64,000 bases of DNA from Globisporangium splendens (Eukaryota; Oomycota; Peronosporomycetes; Pythiales; Pythiaceae), in the NCBI GenBank assembly GCA_006386115.1, contig VFIW01000018.1, positions 558,001 through 622,000 of the forward strand, given 5' to 3'. How positions within the stretch are numbered: the first letter of the stretch is position 1; every line of letters starts with the position of its first letter. Of the stretch, positions 29,880 to 40,709 are shown piece after piece. The translations under genes were made by a program, and so were the position numbers. The notes under the pieces are model-generated. The model searched no databases. It saw only the letters and a list, made by a program, of their open reading frames with translations, and had not been told where the DNA came from.

Positions 29880-30335
29880 GGTCCCCACTTTTCAATTTGC
29901 ACACGAGAGCATCCAGAACAATGAGCGCATCCTCGCGGTTGAGCCAAGGTGGCACTGCGCGGCTACGAGCGCATGATGGTCATGGCTGAGAACGATCGTG
30001 AGCGGCTCTGCATCATTCGTCCCATCGCACGATGCCGGAGGTATGACGGCGTGCTTCATGCTGTATTTGTGTTTCCCAATACGCAAGATGTTGACATCGG
30101 ACGGGATGGACCGCACGGTGGATCTGAGTCGTTCAAGATCGGTTGTCGATCATGAAAATCGGTATCGAGAATATCGGACTCCTCGTGTTGGCGTCCAGGT
30201 CGCGTTTCACCTGGAGTGCGAGGTCCCAGAACCGCGTTGAGCTCATGAGGACGCCCTTCGAAGCGAAGCTGTCGAGGTCGGACACGTTCAGGTGCGTTGC
30301 CTCGAGTATGGCAGAAAGAACAAGAGCAATGCTCA
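29880..30335 (-). pseudogene. Relic of a condensation-type acyltransferase
   Basis: On the minus strand, SDLDSFASKGVLMSSTRFWD and FSIPIFMID, then VRSIPSDVNILRIGKHKYS and KHAVIPPASCDGTN, match the 44245 gene (SDLDKFASKGVHMSSTRFWD, FPMPIFMIDK, MRSIPSDVNISNIGKYKYN). Only about 140 codons remain, interrupted by stops and a frameshift. It lies 14 kb from its closest relative. Confidence 0.85.
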
Positions 30336-30412
30336 TTTGGCGGAATCGGTAGGGGAAATGCTGTTTCTTACCGCTTTTCTACATCCTTAGACTCTGTCTT
30401 ATCGATGTGTTT

Positions 30413-32218
30413 TCAAGGCTTACTGGATCCGCTTTCCTCTGGCTGAAGCTCTTTCGCTGCTGTATTGACCGCCTTGCCGCCAGTTCTTTCCTGATCGTAT
30501 TTCTTCAGGTAAAGCGCGCGATCTTGCTTGATCCGATCGTACTCGTGCAGAACCTTCATCACCTGCTGCATCCTTCTCGTTCGATTGCCATCTTCCTCCG
30601 AGGCTACTGGATCGTGTTTGCCAATAGATCCCCGTCGCGCATCGGTTAGTAAATGGCGCACGACGCATTGAGAGCTCTCCTGGTCGTCGCCTTTATCTCC
30701 ACCGTCGTGCTCGAGAGATTGATGGATGTACGATTCTTGCTGCAGCCGCATCCACGCGCCACAGGAACATGTTTCGATGCTGTTAGTGGTGGTACTCGCG
30801 TCCGGCAGTGTCAGAGATTCGGATTCAAGCTTCCGCAGCGCTTCGTGGAAGCCAAATTCGAGCATCTCGAGCTTCTTGTCCATATTTTCCTTCAGGGCTT
30901 GCAGCTCTTGCTCATGCCGAAGCACGAGCTCGCGCGTCTCGATCTCTCGCTGCAGCTGGTAATGCGCTTGTAAGCGCTCACGCTCGGCTTGGACAGCGAA
31001 TTCGATCTCAACGTGCAGTGGTGATGTCGGTGAAGAAGCTGCTCCTGATTTGAGCGTCACGAGTGGTGGAACTCCACTGGAGTTGCTGCGAGAAGCGCCG
31101 ACGCTGCTGCTGCCTTTGCGTGCAAATGGCCTCAACGTTTTTACCAACGAGAAGCCTGAAGCAGCACTATCGACCTGGGTTCGTGCATAGAGAGCATAGA
31201 GCTGCTCCAGTTGAATCGACTGTTCCGCTCGCTTTAGTCTTGAGGCCATCAGCTCGTCTTGCAGCGCCTGGTTCTTCATGGCCAGTGTGCGAAGCATCAT
31301 CGCGACCTGCTGCTTATCGCCAAAGGACGAGGTCAGAGAATGCGGCATCGTAGTGTCCTGTGCACCCAGTTGGTTCGCTTCGGCATCTTCACCGGTTGTC
31401 AGAGATGTCGTCGATGTGGCGTCATCGCTCTTCAGCTTATTGGAGGCAGTGTAGCGTAAGAACCGAAGCAACACAAAAGGCGGTGAGGCACGATCTTCTC
31501 CATGTTCCCCCCGACTACAGGATGCACGCAATTGCGCGTGCAACTGCTGCAAACTATGTACTGGTGTCCCATCGACAGAGTACAAGATGTCGCCTCGTTG
31601 GATCTGTCCTGTGGCTTCTGCTGGTCCAGTGTCATCACTATGGAGCCGCCGAAACGAAGCGACAATCAACCTGTTGCTGGATACCTTCGCTGATGTCTGC
31701 GGTCCCTCACCTACAGCGACTTCAATATTCAAACCGAGTCCGTGGGCATCTGACTGCAACAGCACGTCAATATAGAGAACTTCCATGGCGCTGTCCTCTT
31801 GATGAAGCTTTACCGGATCATTAAATCCATGATCACTGCAGTCGTCGTCCACATCAGGTGCGCATTCGTAACGGACTTGATACTTGGCACCTCGTTCCCC
31901 AGCGCACACGTCACTTTCCTGGCGATCTTTGGAAGCCGATGTAGGCGTTTCAAGCTGCTTCTCCTCCAGAACAACGCCTTCTTCACTCTCATCATCGCCA
32001 GCGTCACATGGATCCAATGACAGAGTCATGATGCCTTTCGCCTCGACTTCGCTCTGCTTCTCTGGCGGCGACAATGACGCACTGGCGACCACAACTCCAG
32101 TACGTCGTGGAGACGATCGAGGCTCACCGCTCATCCTCGTTGCACTCGTGCTGGCGGCAATAGCGGAGCGCAAGTACGACGCCATTGAGACCGCGTTGAA
32201 GCGTCCAATCGGCTCCAT
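30413..32218 (-). CDS. PDZ domain and coiled-coil protein
   Basis: 601 residues in one exon if started at MEPIGRF; the frame also has Mets at 32395 and 32185. The 32395 Met is disfavoured, because it sits 21 bases from the divergent gene's start. Residues about 145-255 form a PDZ domain: YIDVLLQSDAHGLGLNIEV carries the GLGL carboxylate-binding loop, and IQRGDILYSVDGTPVHSL the usual second signature. An Ala/Glu/Leu-rich second half (about 330-600) has heptad-like runs (MLRTLAMKNQALQDELMASR; LRHEQELQALKENMDKKLEM), indicating a coiled coil. It is likely a cytoplasmic scaffold; its partner is unknown. Confidence 0.8.
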   Translation of the reverse strand: MEPIGRFNAVSMASYLRSAIAASTSATRMSGEPRSSPRRTGVVVASASLSPPEKQSEVEAKGIMTLSLDPCDAGDDESEEGVVLEEKQLETPTSASKDRQESDVCAGERGAKYQVRYECAPDVDDDCSDHGFNDPVKLHQEDSAMEVLYIDVLLQSDAHGLGLNIEVAVGEGPQTSAKVSSNRLIVASFRRLHSDDTGPAEATGQIQRGDILYSVDGTPVHSLQQLHAQLRASCSRGEHGEDRASPPFVLLRFLRYTASNKLKSDDATSTTSLTTGEDAEANQLGAQDTTMPHSLTSSFGDKQQVAMMLRTLAMKNQALQDELMASRLKRAEQSIQLEQLYALYARTQVDSAASGFSLVKTLRPFARKGSSSVGASRSNSSGVPPLVTLKSGAASSPTSPLHVEIEFAVQAERERLQAHYQLQREIETRELVLRHEQELQALKENMDKKLEMLEFGFHEALRKLESESLTLPDASTTTNSIETCSCGAWMRLQQESYIHQSLEHDGGDKGDDQESSQCVVRHLLTDARRGSIGKHDPVASEEDGNRTRRMQQVMKVLHEYDRIKQDRALYLKKYDQERTGGKAVNTAAKELQPEESGSSKP

Positions 32219-32415
32219 GAACCTTTCTAATATGCGCGGCGTTTCAGAGCACTTTCTCCACACTAAGTACGATCTCGTTTGGATACCTTTCGCCTCATAC
32301 GAACTTAGTGATGTCGCACACTCACTTTGCCGGATTTCGAGAAGATACCAAGATGCGAACTTTACTCTCTCATGATCCCGTTTGTTGATAACCACAGAGA
32401 AAGAGAACGAAGAGC

Positions 32416-34019
32416 ATGGCTGCGCTGCAGTTCTACATGCAGATCCAGCCAGATTGGCAGGCGCTGGCGATCGAGGGCGAGGCTGCAGGCGAAGAGCAGT
32501 GCTGGCTTGACGTCTACGAGCGCAGCGTGCGTCTTAGCGGCGACACGAAAGATGTTCTGCCGCACGTGCACGTCGAGAGCGCGACGAATGCGCATTTCAA
32601 GCTCGATTTGAACGTGGCGCTGGACCAGCGCATTGCACCTTCATCACCGTCCTCAGAGCAAGAGCAGCAGCAGCATCTCGTATCGGTCACGAAGCGTGAG
32701 AACCAGTGGATCGAAGTGCACGCGCACATCGCTGACAGGCAGCAGCCCGTTCGCACCATCTTCCAGGCTCCGACCGCGACGATGCATTCTCAAAAAGGTG
32801 CAGGAACAGGGGCGATCCCTCCATTGCATACTGTGGATGTCTCCATGGACGAGAGATTTGTCGCGGTTGGCGGCGCCGATGGACTGTGCACTTTGTGGGA
32901 TGCGTTGGATCGCACCGAGTCCATGGAGCTCTCGGGCCACCTGCTCGATGTCACCCGCGTGCGCTTTTTCCCGAGCTCGAAGGTGCTGCTGACTGGGTCG
33001 CTGGACTTTACGCTGCGTATTTGGAGTGTTGGGTCCGGCAAGTGTGCTGCGATCCTCAAGGGCCATCGAGGCGGCATTGAAGACATCGCGATCCTCGGGA
33101 AAGGACGCAACGTCATGTGTATGTACTCCATTCCAGCTCTCTTGCGGTAGTGTTGTACAATTGCATCATGGATTTGTACTGACGGAATGCTATTCTAGCC
33201 TCGAGTAGCGACGGGTTGATCCATCTGTGGTCCTGCGGCACCCAAGACGTGATTGCGAAGTGGGGGAACGATGTGCAAAGTGCCGTGCACTGCCTTTCCG
33301 TGCTCGATGATTCCAATACGAAGGCACTCGTGGACACCAGCACAGATGAGCCGCATGAACTGGAAGCGGAGACCGATGGAAAAGTCGTGTTTGCCGGGCT
33401 GGACAATGGAGAGATCCTCGGCGTCGACATTCGTGCACGAGATGCGGTATGTTTATGGAGAATGCTTTCTACTCTTGATCTTGGAAGTATTACTAATTCG
33501 ACTCTCTTGCGTGTTTTCTCTATGGCAACTAGGTGCTGAGTTTGCAAGGAACGGCTTCAATTCTCTCGTGTGCAGCTACAAACACCGACTCGAAGCCACT
33601 GCTGCTCACTGGCAGTGAAGACGGCATCCTCACGACCTGGGACTTGCGCAACACAAGGTACGACACTATCCCTATGCTTCTCCATTGCAAGTAGTGCACT
33701 AACGCGCACTCGCCATGTTTCGTTGTTACCTTTCATTAGCACGCCACTGCAATTGGTGTCGCGCAGTTCGGCTCCAATCAACCGCATCGTGTGTGGAAAT
33801 CGTGGCACCGTCTGGACTGCTCATGGCGATAGCGGCTGCAGCAACTGGAGCCACGTACTCGACGAAACAACTCACACGAGCGCAGTCAGCATTTCGACGG
33901 AGCTCACAGGTCCACAATATGACCCGATCCGAGATGTCGCCATCGCGCCAAAGACTGGACGCGTGTTCACAGTCTGTCGCGACGGCCGCCTTCGCGACTA
34001 CATCCCGCATTTCCTGTAA
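32416..34019 (+). CDS. WD40 proteasome assembly chaperone, PAAF1/Rpn14-like
   Basis: 451 residues in four exons (32416-33118, 33199-33446, 33533-33657, 33740-34019; 1,356 nt). PAAF1/Rpn14 binds Rpt ATPases during 19S proteasome assembly. WD repeats include VDVSMDERFVAVGGADGLCT, GHLLDVTRVRFFPSSKVLLT with SLDFTLRIWSVGSGKCAAIL, the spliced SSSDGLIHLWSCGTQ, and TGSEDGILTTWDLRNT. The N-terminal 110 residues before the propeller (WQALAIEGEAAGEEQCWLDV) match the non-WD start typical of PAAF1. All splice sites are GT-AG and keep the frame. I infer the family from repeat order and the N-terminal block; another WD40 family is possible. Confidence 0.78.
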
Positions 34020-34152
34020 GCGAAATGGATGGTTGGCATGCCGATATGCGTCTCTCTATATGGTTGATGCAATGAATGGATCCGCTATTTGTTATTTAAT
34101 GGTCTCTTGTTCATTCATTTCGTTGATTTTGTTTTTTTTACAACCTATTTCT

Positions 34153-35723
34153 CTATACAAGCAGTTCTTTGCTGTTCGCGCGCATCAGGAGCTGGTCGTT
34201 ATGGTACTCTTTGCTTTCGCGCCGCACGAGGTCGGCGCGCTTGTTTTTGCTGCTGTTGTTGCTGCTCGCTTCGTCCATGTTGATCACCTGGATGTGGTGC
34301 ACGCGGTATTTCTCGTCGCCCACAATATCGCCCACGACGTCGCCATCGGCATCCTCTGGCTGCGAGGTCGGCACGCGCACGTACTTGGTCGTCATCTTCG
34401 CGTCAGCCTCGAGCTCGCTTTCGGCCACCGAATGCTTTAAAAACGTGTAGAAGAGCATGCCACTCGTCGCGACGACCAGACCGCAGACGTTGATCGGCGA
34501 GAGGTGGTCGCCAAAGATGAGCACGGCGAGGAGTACCTGGGTGACGTCCTTAAAACTACCGGCGATGCCCAGCGAAAGCGCCGACGTCTTCTTGACGAGC
34601 AGGATCTCGACAAAGATGAGCACGAACGCGAGGCAACCGCTGACAAAGATGAAGCCCATCGAGAGCACGAGCAAGCGCGGATCGTGCAGAAACTTGGACT
34701 GCAGCAGCGTCGCGCCTTCAGTGACAATCGCGATCGGCAGCAGCCCCACGGCGCTCGCGGGCGAGATGTAGTACACGACGGCAAGGATGCGGTTCGACGA
34801 CTCGTCCATTTCCTTCAGCAGCGACTGCGTGAGCACCCAGCGCAGCGTGCCGATGATCGACGCCGCGAGCACGAGCAGGAAGCCGTGGATCACGAATTGT
34901 GTCGAGCCGTAGCTCGCGAGCCCAATACCAGACGAGATCAACAGAATCACGACCACCAACGAATACGAGGCGCGCTGGTGACCCAGACAAATCGAAAACA
35001 ACAAGTTCCTATACGTGACAAGAGAAGAAAATGGTGAGCGAGGCTAACGAGAGTATCAGGCAAGAACCCTCTATAAATGCAGGCCACACACCAGACATTC
35101 CCTCCGGACTTGACGATTGTGTAGAACGTGACGGTGATGTAGAAGAACGAGAGGTTCGAGAGCATGATGTCGAGTGCCGTGCACAGTCCAATGGGCACGG
35201 CGAGGCGCCAATATGTCTTGGCGGTCAGCGCGCCGGCGATAGACGCGCTGCTGCTGCACGAGTTGACGACGCGCGAGAGCAGACACTTGATGAACATGTT
35301 GATGCACGTCATGGTCGTCGCGAACGGGTACCCGCCGTCAGCCCAGACGCGCAGGAACCACTTGTTGAACAGCGTCATGCCGATGCTGATCGCGTACCAG
35401 AGCACGATGTACACGCTCACGTCGAGCGCGTGCAGCACGGTCTTGAAGTGGAAGCGGCCGCCGCACACGCGTCTCGACTTGCTCGAGTGCGTGCGGCGCT
35501 GCATGTGCACGGCCGCGAGCCGCAGCAGCAGCGCCAGCGAGAGCATGAGCGAGCACGTGACCACGAGCGCCGTGGTCTTGTCGTCGTTCGCGTTCGCCGC
35601 CGCTGTGGGCACAATCGATGGCGCCACGGGCATGACCGACATGATGCCATCCGCCAAGGCGATCTGCGGCTGCTGTTGGTGCCGCAGCAGCGCCCCCACC
35701 GGCGCGATCGTGTCGCGCGCCAT
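34153..35723 (-). CDS. Triose-phosphate/nucleotide-sugar transporter family membrane protein (SLC35C2-like)
   Basis: 495 residues in two exons (35092-35723, 34153-35008). The splice rebuilds FYTIVKSGGNVWNLLFSICL, a signature of the TPT/SLC35 drug-metabolite-transporter family. About ten membrane segments are visible, among them TALVVTCSLMLSLALLLRLA, YIVLWYAISIGMTLFNKWFL (with the family's NKW), YSLVVVILLISSGIGLASYG and VLLAVLIFGDHLSPINVCGL. WVLTQSLLKEMDE also fits the family. It probably exchanges a sugar phosphate or nucleotide sugar across the Golgi or ER membrane; the substrate cannot be read from sequence. It has a long Ala-rich N-terminus and a basic cytosolic tail. Confidence 0.88.
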
Positions 35724-37192
35724 GCTTCACTCCTTCCTCCTGAGTTTGGACCTGATGGTACAGATGATGCTCGATGGACTCAGGAGAGAATTAATGCCAG
35801 TGCACGACCTTGTTTTAGCGGGTTGGCGCCAGAATGAGTCGGTTAAAAAGCAGGCGCGAAAGTCATTTTAACCCTACTTTCTAGTTATTTGGATCTAGTC
35901 TGAGAGGATGTAATTGTCGTTTTAGCCTTGTTTTAGTTAGTTAGAGACAGTTTAGCCTAGCTGTCAATAGCCTGAGAGGGTGGGAATATCATTCGCAACC
36001 TTGTTTTAGCTAATTGGTGGAGAGAGCAGATGCTAAAGTCATTTTACCACTCTGCCATAAAGTGCAGATGAATCAGCATTTCGTTGCACGAATTACCAAT
36101 AAAGACGAATAGTATACGAAAGTGCTAAAATGCAGGTATCATAGAGTTATTTTCACGTCACGAGCGTGAAGATGAACCAGCCGACACCATGCTTTACGAG
36201 GAAGACACCTCCGAATAAGGCAGAAGTGTAGGGTTGAATTTGTGTTAAATGATGATGAGCAGCGGTTCTATTTTCCTTGACAGAGGATCACCGAAGCGGT
36301 TCATTTGCAATCTTCAACCTCGTGGACCCTGGAAAGGGCTTGCGCAACGCGAGTTATCGAATGTCATTTACGAAGATCGCTGCTTTCGCTTGTTCGCGTG
36401 GTCGACCGTTGCTTGCACCTGCTTAAGACGCACAAGTTCACCCTCCGGAAGTCAGTGAGCGGCAGTGGTGAGCAAGTTTGTCCAAAGCTTGCTGATGTCG
36501 GTCCATTGGATCAGCCGATCCAGAGTTGAAACGCTCTTCAGCTTTTAGTGGTGCAAAGTGGAGCACACTCAGCTCGCGCCAAGTTGCGTTGACCATCACT
36601 CATCGCCTCGCGTTCACAGATCGAAAGATCTCGGAGCGCTGTGATACATTGAAATTTGGTACTTGCAGCCCTTGATACCGTTAGTTGACGCCGCAGTCCT
36701 ATCGCCAACTACGAAAGCTCACATGCTATTCCTATCATGGACTATATTTTTCGGTGATCATGGTAACTGCTTCTTGCAGGCGAGGTTCGGTCTGAATCAA
36801 AGTCGAGCATGAAGCGTGGTACTTCGTGCCGATTGCCTGGAAATTGCTTTGTGATGAACCAAAGTATATTCACACAGACTTGAAAAAGACGTTATGACCC
36901 AGTCACCTGTATCAAATCCCCTCTTCGCCGAAAGACCACACTTGTGTACAACCCATCAATATTTCGTTAACCATCATCACTAGGATTGATTTTACCTCTG
37001 CGCTCGCATAAAAAGAAACATCTTCAGCCACGAGCACGCTACTTCCAAGTGCCTGTTTGCCCCAACTTCTCTCGTCTCACTCGTGCATGTCGCTCCCTTT
37101 ATCAGGCACAACTCCTTCCTTACGCACACCTTTTCTATGCTTTGCACCCGCTGTTTTATCCTCAATTTCTGCTGGTAGCTTGCGAGTTGCCC
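35724..37192. other. Intergenic region with diverged tandem repeats
   Basis: No gene is recognised. Between 35805 and 36060 the motif CCTTGTTTTAG followed by a GGTTGG/TTAGTTAG-type segment and, twice, AAAGTCATTTTA occurs three times with divergence. The remainder (36060-37192) shows only short motif-free frames. Confidence 0.45.
35805..36060. repeat. Three diverged direct repeats
   Basis: ACCTTGTTTTAGCGGGTTGG (35806), GCCTTGTTTTAGTTAGTT (about 35926) and ACCTTGTTTTAGCTAATTGG (about 35999). The first and third copies are followed by GCGAAAGTCATTTTA and GCTAAAGTCATTTTA. The period is roughly 70-120 bases. Confidence 0.5.
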
Positions 37193-38417
37193 TTAGAAGA
37201 ATTTCATGTAAATAACGAGCAACACGAACAGCGTGACTGCGGCGATGGGAGCGTATTGACGGTAGATGGCCTGCATGCGCAGCTTCTTGGCGCCCCACTT
37301 CAGATCCTTCGATCGATCCGCCAGGTTGGACGAGATGCGCGACACATCTACAACGAAATAAAGAGCATACATCATGTAACATAACGTTAGCGTCGCAAGT
37401 GCCAAATGAGCAGGCGTAACAAAACCTCCATCTAGGTAAGTTGCTGCGTAGTTACGTACGTTCGACGCGCTCTCCGCGGTTCAGCACTTCCTGGATGTTT
37501 TTGCGCATGATGTTGTGAATATCCGCCAAGTCGTCGTTCAAGCGATGCATGTTCTGCGACGAGTTTGGGTCCATGTACTCCTTGCGCTTCTTCTGAATAA
37601 ACTTGTCTGCAAAAGTAATACATAGAGCGACAATGTAAGCACCACAGAGCGCACGCTTCGCTGCGTTGATATACTCGAAGAAGCTTCTGAACTCCGCATG
37701 CACGTACCGAATTTGATAAACGCATACGGACGCGCGACGGTCGTGACGACATCGCGCCAGTTGGTGCCGTGATCGCGCTCCAACTCTTCCACAAAGCCCG
37801 CGTGGATCTCTTCCAAGTAGAGAAACGCGAGACGCTTCGGGAAACTGCGGTCCGACAACGTCAGGTAGCAGACCCCCTCCTGTATTAAGTAGCTACACAA
37901 CCACACACACAGTACACGAATAGTACCAGTTCGAGTCGTTCCGTTAACGCTTCCAAGGCAATTAGAGCATAGCGATTCGTACTGGAAGGTGTAGGGACCA
38001 GACTCAATGCTGCACTTTGTCGGCGATCGTTGGTCGAGCTTCTTCATGATTTGTTTGCCCTGTACAGACGGTATTCCACACAAAAATACGCAATTCAGCC
38101 ACAATGCACAACCTACGCAAGGAAGCGTGCGTATACACATACCTGCTGCTTGTAGGTGTCCAAGTTGCCATTGGCATCGCCGATGCTCTCCATGGACGCG
38201 ACCTAAAGTCCGCATATCAACCCACAAAAAACACACACACGATTGAGCATTTACGGTTCCCCGTTGGCTACAGTACACGCCAACAAACGCGGATTGACAG
38301 CGCCAGAGCGGCATGAGCATGCTATGCAGACATGTGCGCATGCTGCGCGTGTATAAATGCGCTTCGTACCAGCAGCATCCCATCGGAAACGCGCGCCACG
38401 AACGTGATAATCGCCAT
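37193..38417 (-). CDS. SEC22: Vesicle-trafficking R-SNARE Sec22
   Basis: Sec22 acts in ER-Golgi transport. The gene has six short exons (38370-38417, 38143-38202, 37983-38059, 37708-37892, 37460-37606, 37193-37347; 672 nt, 223 residues). The splices give MAIITFVARVSDGMLL, VASMESIGDANGNLDTYKQQ, then TFHYLIQEGVCYLTLSDRSF (longin domain; compare TFHYIIEQGVCYL in animals). DIHNIMRKNIQEVLNRGERV carries the SNARE zero-layer Arg, and the tail anchor is YAPIAAVTLFVLLVIYMKFF. The first exons are only 48, 60 and 77 nt, so single-frame prediction misses them. The length matches the family. Confidence 0.93.
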
Positions 38418-38790
38418 CGTCGTTTGCTCTCTTGCTCTCTCTTGCCTTTTGCGAGAGATGCAAACCTGGAAACGTCACTTACACAATATTACACAAATAG
38501 GCAGTCAATTTTTGTACATTGCGCATGTAGACGATAGTTCTTCCAAATAGCGTATAGTAGATTTATAAAATGTGTAAATAGCGATTCAGATACTGGCAAC
38601 ATGACCCACCTGGACAATTCTACACCAATGGGTTCTACCCAGTGGGATAACCCCACAATACATAACCCAATGTCCCGTTCGTTCTCAGATTTTCAAGTTT
38701 AACCCAATCAATCATCAACAGCAACACCAAATCAGATTCTGTTGTTGAAGCACCACAAGATGACTCATCTGTCGGCTTGCAGCTGCCAAC
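38418..38790. other. Intergenic, no gene recognised
   Basis: Upstream of Sec22 there is a CTCTCTTGCTCTCTCTTGCC tract. Near 38610-38660 ACCCAGTGGG and CCCACAATACATAACCC recur without coding content. Confidence 0.45.
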
Positions 38791-40323
38791 TTATGCAGCA
38801 GCGATCTTTGTTGCACCACTCGACCCAGTACTGCTCTGCCTCGCTGCAGGGACTTGGGCAATCACGTCAGCGAGGGTATCGTTACTGGCGACGCAACCGG
38901 CGTGCTCCAAGAAGGCGACGACGGTCTCAAACAGCAGCTTTCCAGTGTGCTCCTCGTAGCAGTGGCTGTAGCCACAGCACGCGCGCTTGGTCGAGGAGAC
39001 GTAGAACTGACCCAGAGGCGCCATGCACCCCGTCCGGCAACTGTAGCGCACCGTCTCGACTGTGAGGTCACCCTGTTGGAATGTGTGGTTGGTGGGGTAT
39101 GCATAACGTTTCACACTGGATATCATGGCGTCCCTGGAACTCGAGTACGGCATCGATACGTCGTTGAAGGACTCGGGGTCCCTCTGCGAGTTGTACACTT
39201 GGTCGGTAACCGCCATGGGGACGGCGATTGCAGGGAAGCTGCTGCTGATGTCGACTGTCTCTTGCTTGGCAGCCCGCGCGATGTCCCAGAAGCGCTTCGT
39301 GGACAGGTCGATGCCGCCCTGAGTGAGTTTCTCGAGCGGAGTCACCGTCGCGTAGCTCCCTACTGCGTCTGCTGGAAGTGGGTAGTACACGCGGCCACGC
39401 ATGTTGAAGCTCATCAAGAGATTCATCTGAAAGTTCTTGGTGCCTTGAGGCGGATCGCTGACTACGGCGTGCCCGAGCAAGACTGCTGCCATCAGCGCGC
39501 CAAAGAAGGTTGTTCCTTCCTCTCTGCATCGAGCAAGCAGCTTTCTCAAGTTCTCTTCGGTACCTTCAGCAAAGAGCAACTTCGAGCTGTTGAAGGGAGG
39601 TGGCGATGAGAAATGCTGCTGGTCCGCGCGCGGCTTGACGATCGGAGTAAAGATTGGTGCGCTCTTCACGATCTTCTTCACCGTCATTTTCACAAGGAAC
39701 CGAAAGACTCGACTGAGGACTGGGTACGGGTTCAGCGTAGCGTGAAAGAGTCCTGGTAGCACAGGATGTTCGTTCAACTCAATGGCCGGACGAGCAGTAG
39801 CAGACTTGAGCGACGCAAACGCGAGTACGTCGTTCAGCACTGCGTTCCCAGAGCTCCCGTCCGAGAGGTAGTGGTCCGAGAGGTAGTGGTCCGAGAACAA
39901 GAACAGTCGCGCCTCGTCGTTCGCAGAGTCCACTCACACGTGAAGGCAGAACGGAAACTGCGTGAAGCGATCGAACGGGATGTCCACTTGCTCTTGCGCG
40001 TATTGGTGCCAGTGCGCGCTCTGCATACCTTCGGCATCGGCGGCTCGAACGAGCAGAAGCTGGCGCTCCTCGAGCTGCTCGAGTGTGATCTTCGGGTGGA
40101 TCTCGCCGACTGCAAACTCGCCTCTGACTTGCGTCGCGCGCATCTTTGGGTGCTTGTTGAACGTATGCATCAGTGCTGTGGGCAAGAGGCACACGAGCTC
40201 TTCGACCTGGCTTTTCACGAGCATGACGGTCGCGATCTTGAAGCACGCGTCTTTGGTCCACGACATGACGCGCTCGATCGAGCGGAGAGGAAAGCGCTGC
40301 GTGATGAGGTTCGTCCCTGCCAT
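38791..40323 (-). pseudogene. Condensation-type acyltransferase with one nonsense codon
   Basis: A 511-codon frame, paralogous to 40710-42368 and 44245-45810, reads through from MAGTNLITQRF to a normal end. The single break is TGA at 39934-39936 in FCLHV-stop-VDSANDEA, where the 40710 paralog has Trp (LRVWVNKE). A 15-bp tandem duplication has also doubled HYLSD in the catalytic HxxxDG motif (SDHYLSDHYLSDGSSG). Otherwise the sequence looks constrained, with family blocks ALMHTFNKHPKMRATQVRGE and FWDIARAAKQE. It is a young pseudogene, or a gene carrying an error in this assembly. Confidence 0.8.
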
Positions 40324-40709
40324 GGTGGTGCTGGGTCCTTGGAGATGGTGGCTCATGCGCACACACACACGTTATCAGGGATGACGTATGGTTTGTGTGT
40401 GCGCTCAGCAGCGCAACCATCGGCATCTGGTGGCACAGTCATCTGGTGCTGATTCTGTTCTTTCAGGGTCAGCACGTTGTCTGTGTCCTCTTATGAGGTC
40501 GTCTGGAGCTGGACACACGCCTAATGTGGACAGATCTAGCAATGCGGACACACAACAAACAGCAGTCACTCGAATGCATTTTTCTCTTTATGGTTCGTTT
40601 TTCTGGAGTTGGTTGGTCCACAACATACATCACACAGACTACTTACAATCGATCCAGACCTTCCTTCCTCCATCTTTTTTTAATCAAACCGCACGCGCTG
40701 CCTTGTGCT
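40324..40709. other. Spacer between two acyltransferase genes
   Basis: 386 bases, no gene recognised. It includes a CACACACACAC run near 40362. Confidence 0.4.
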
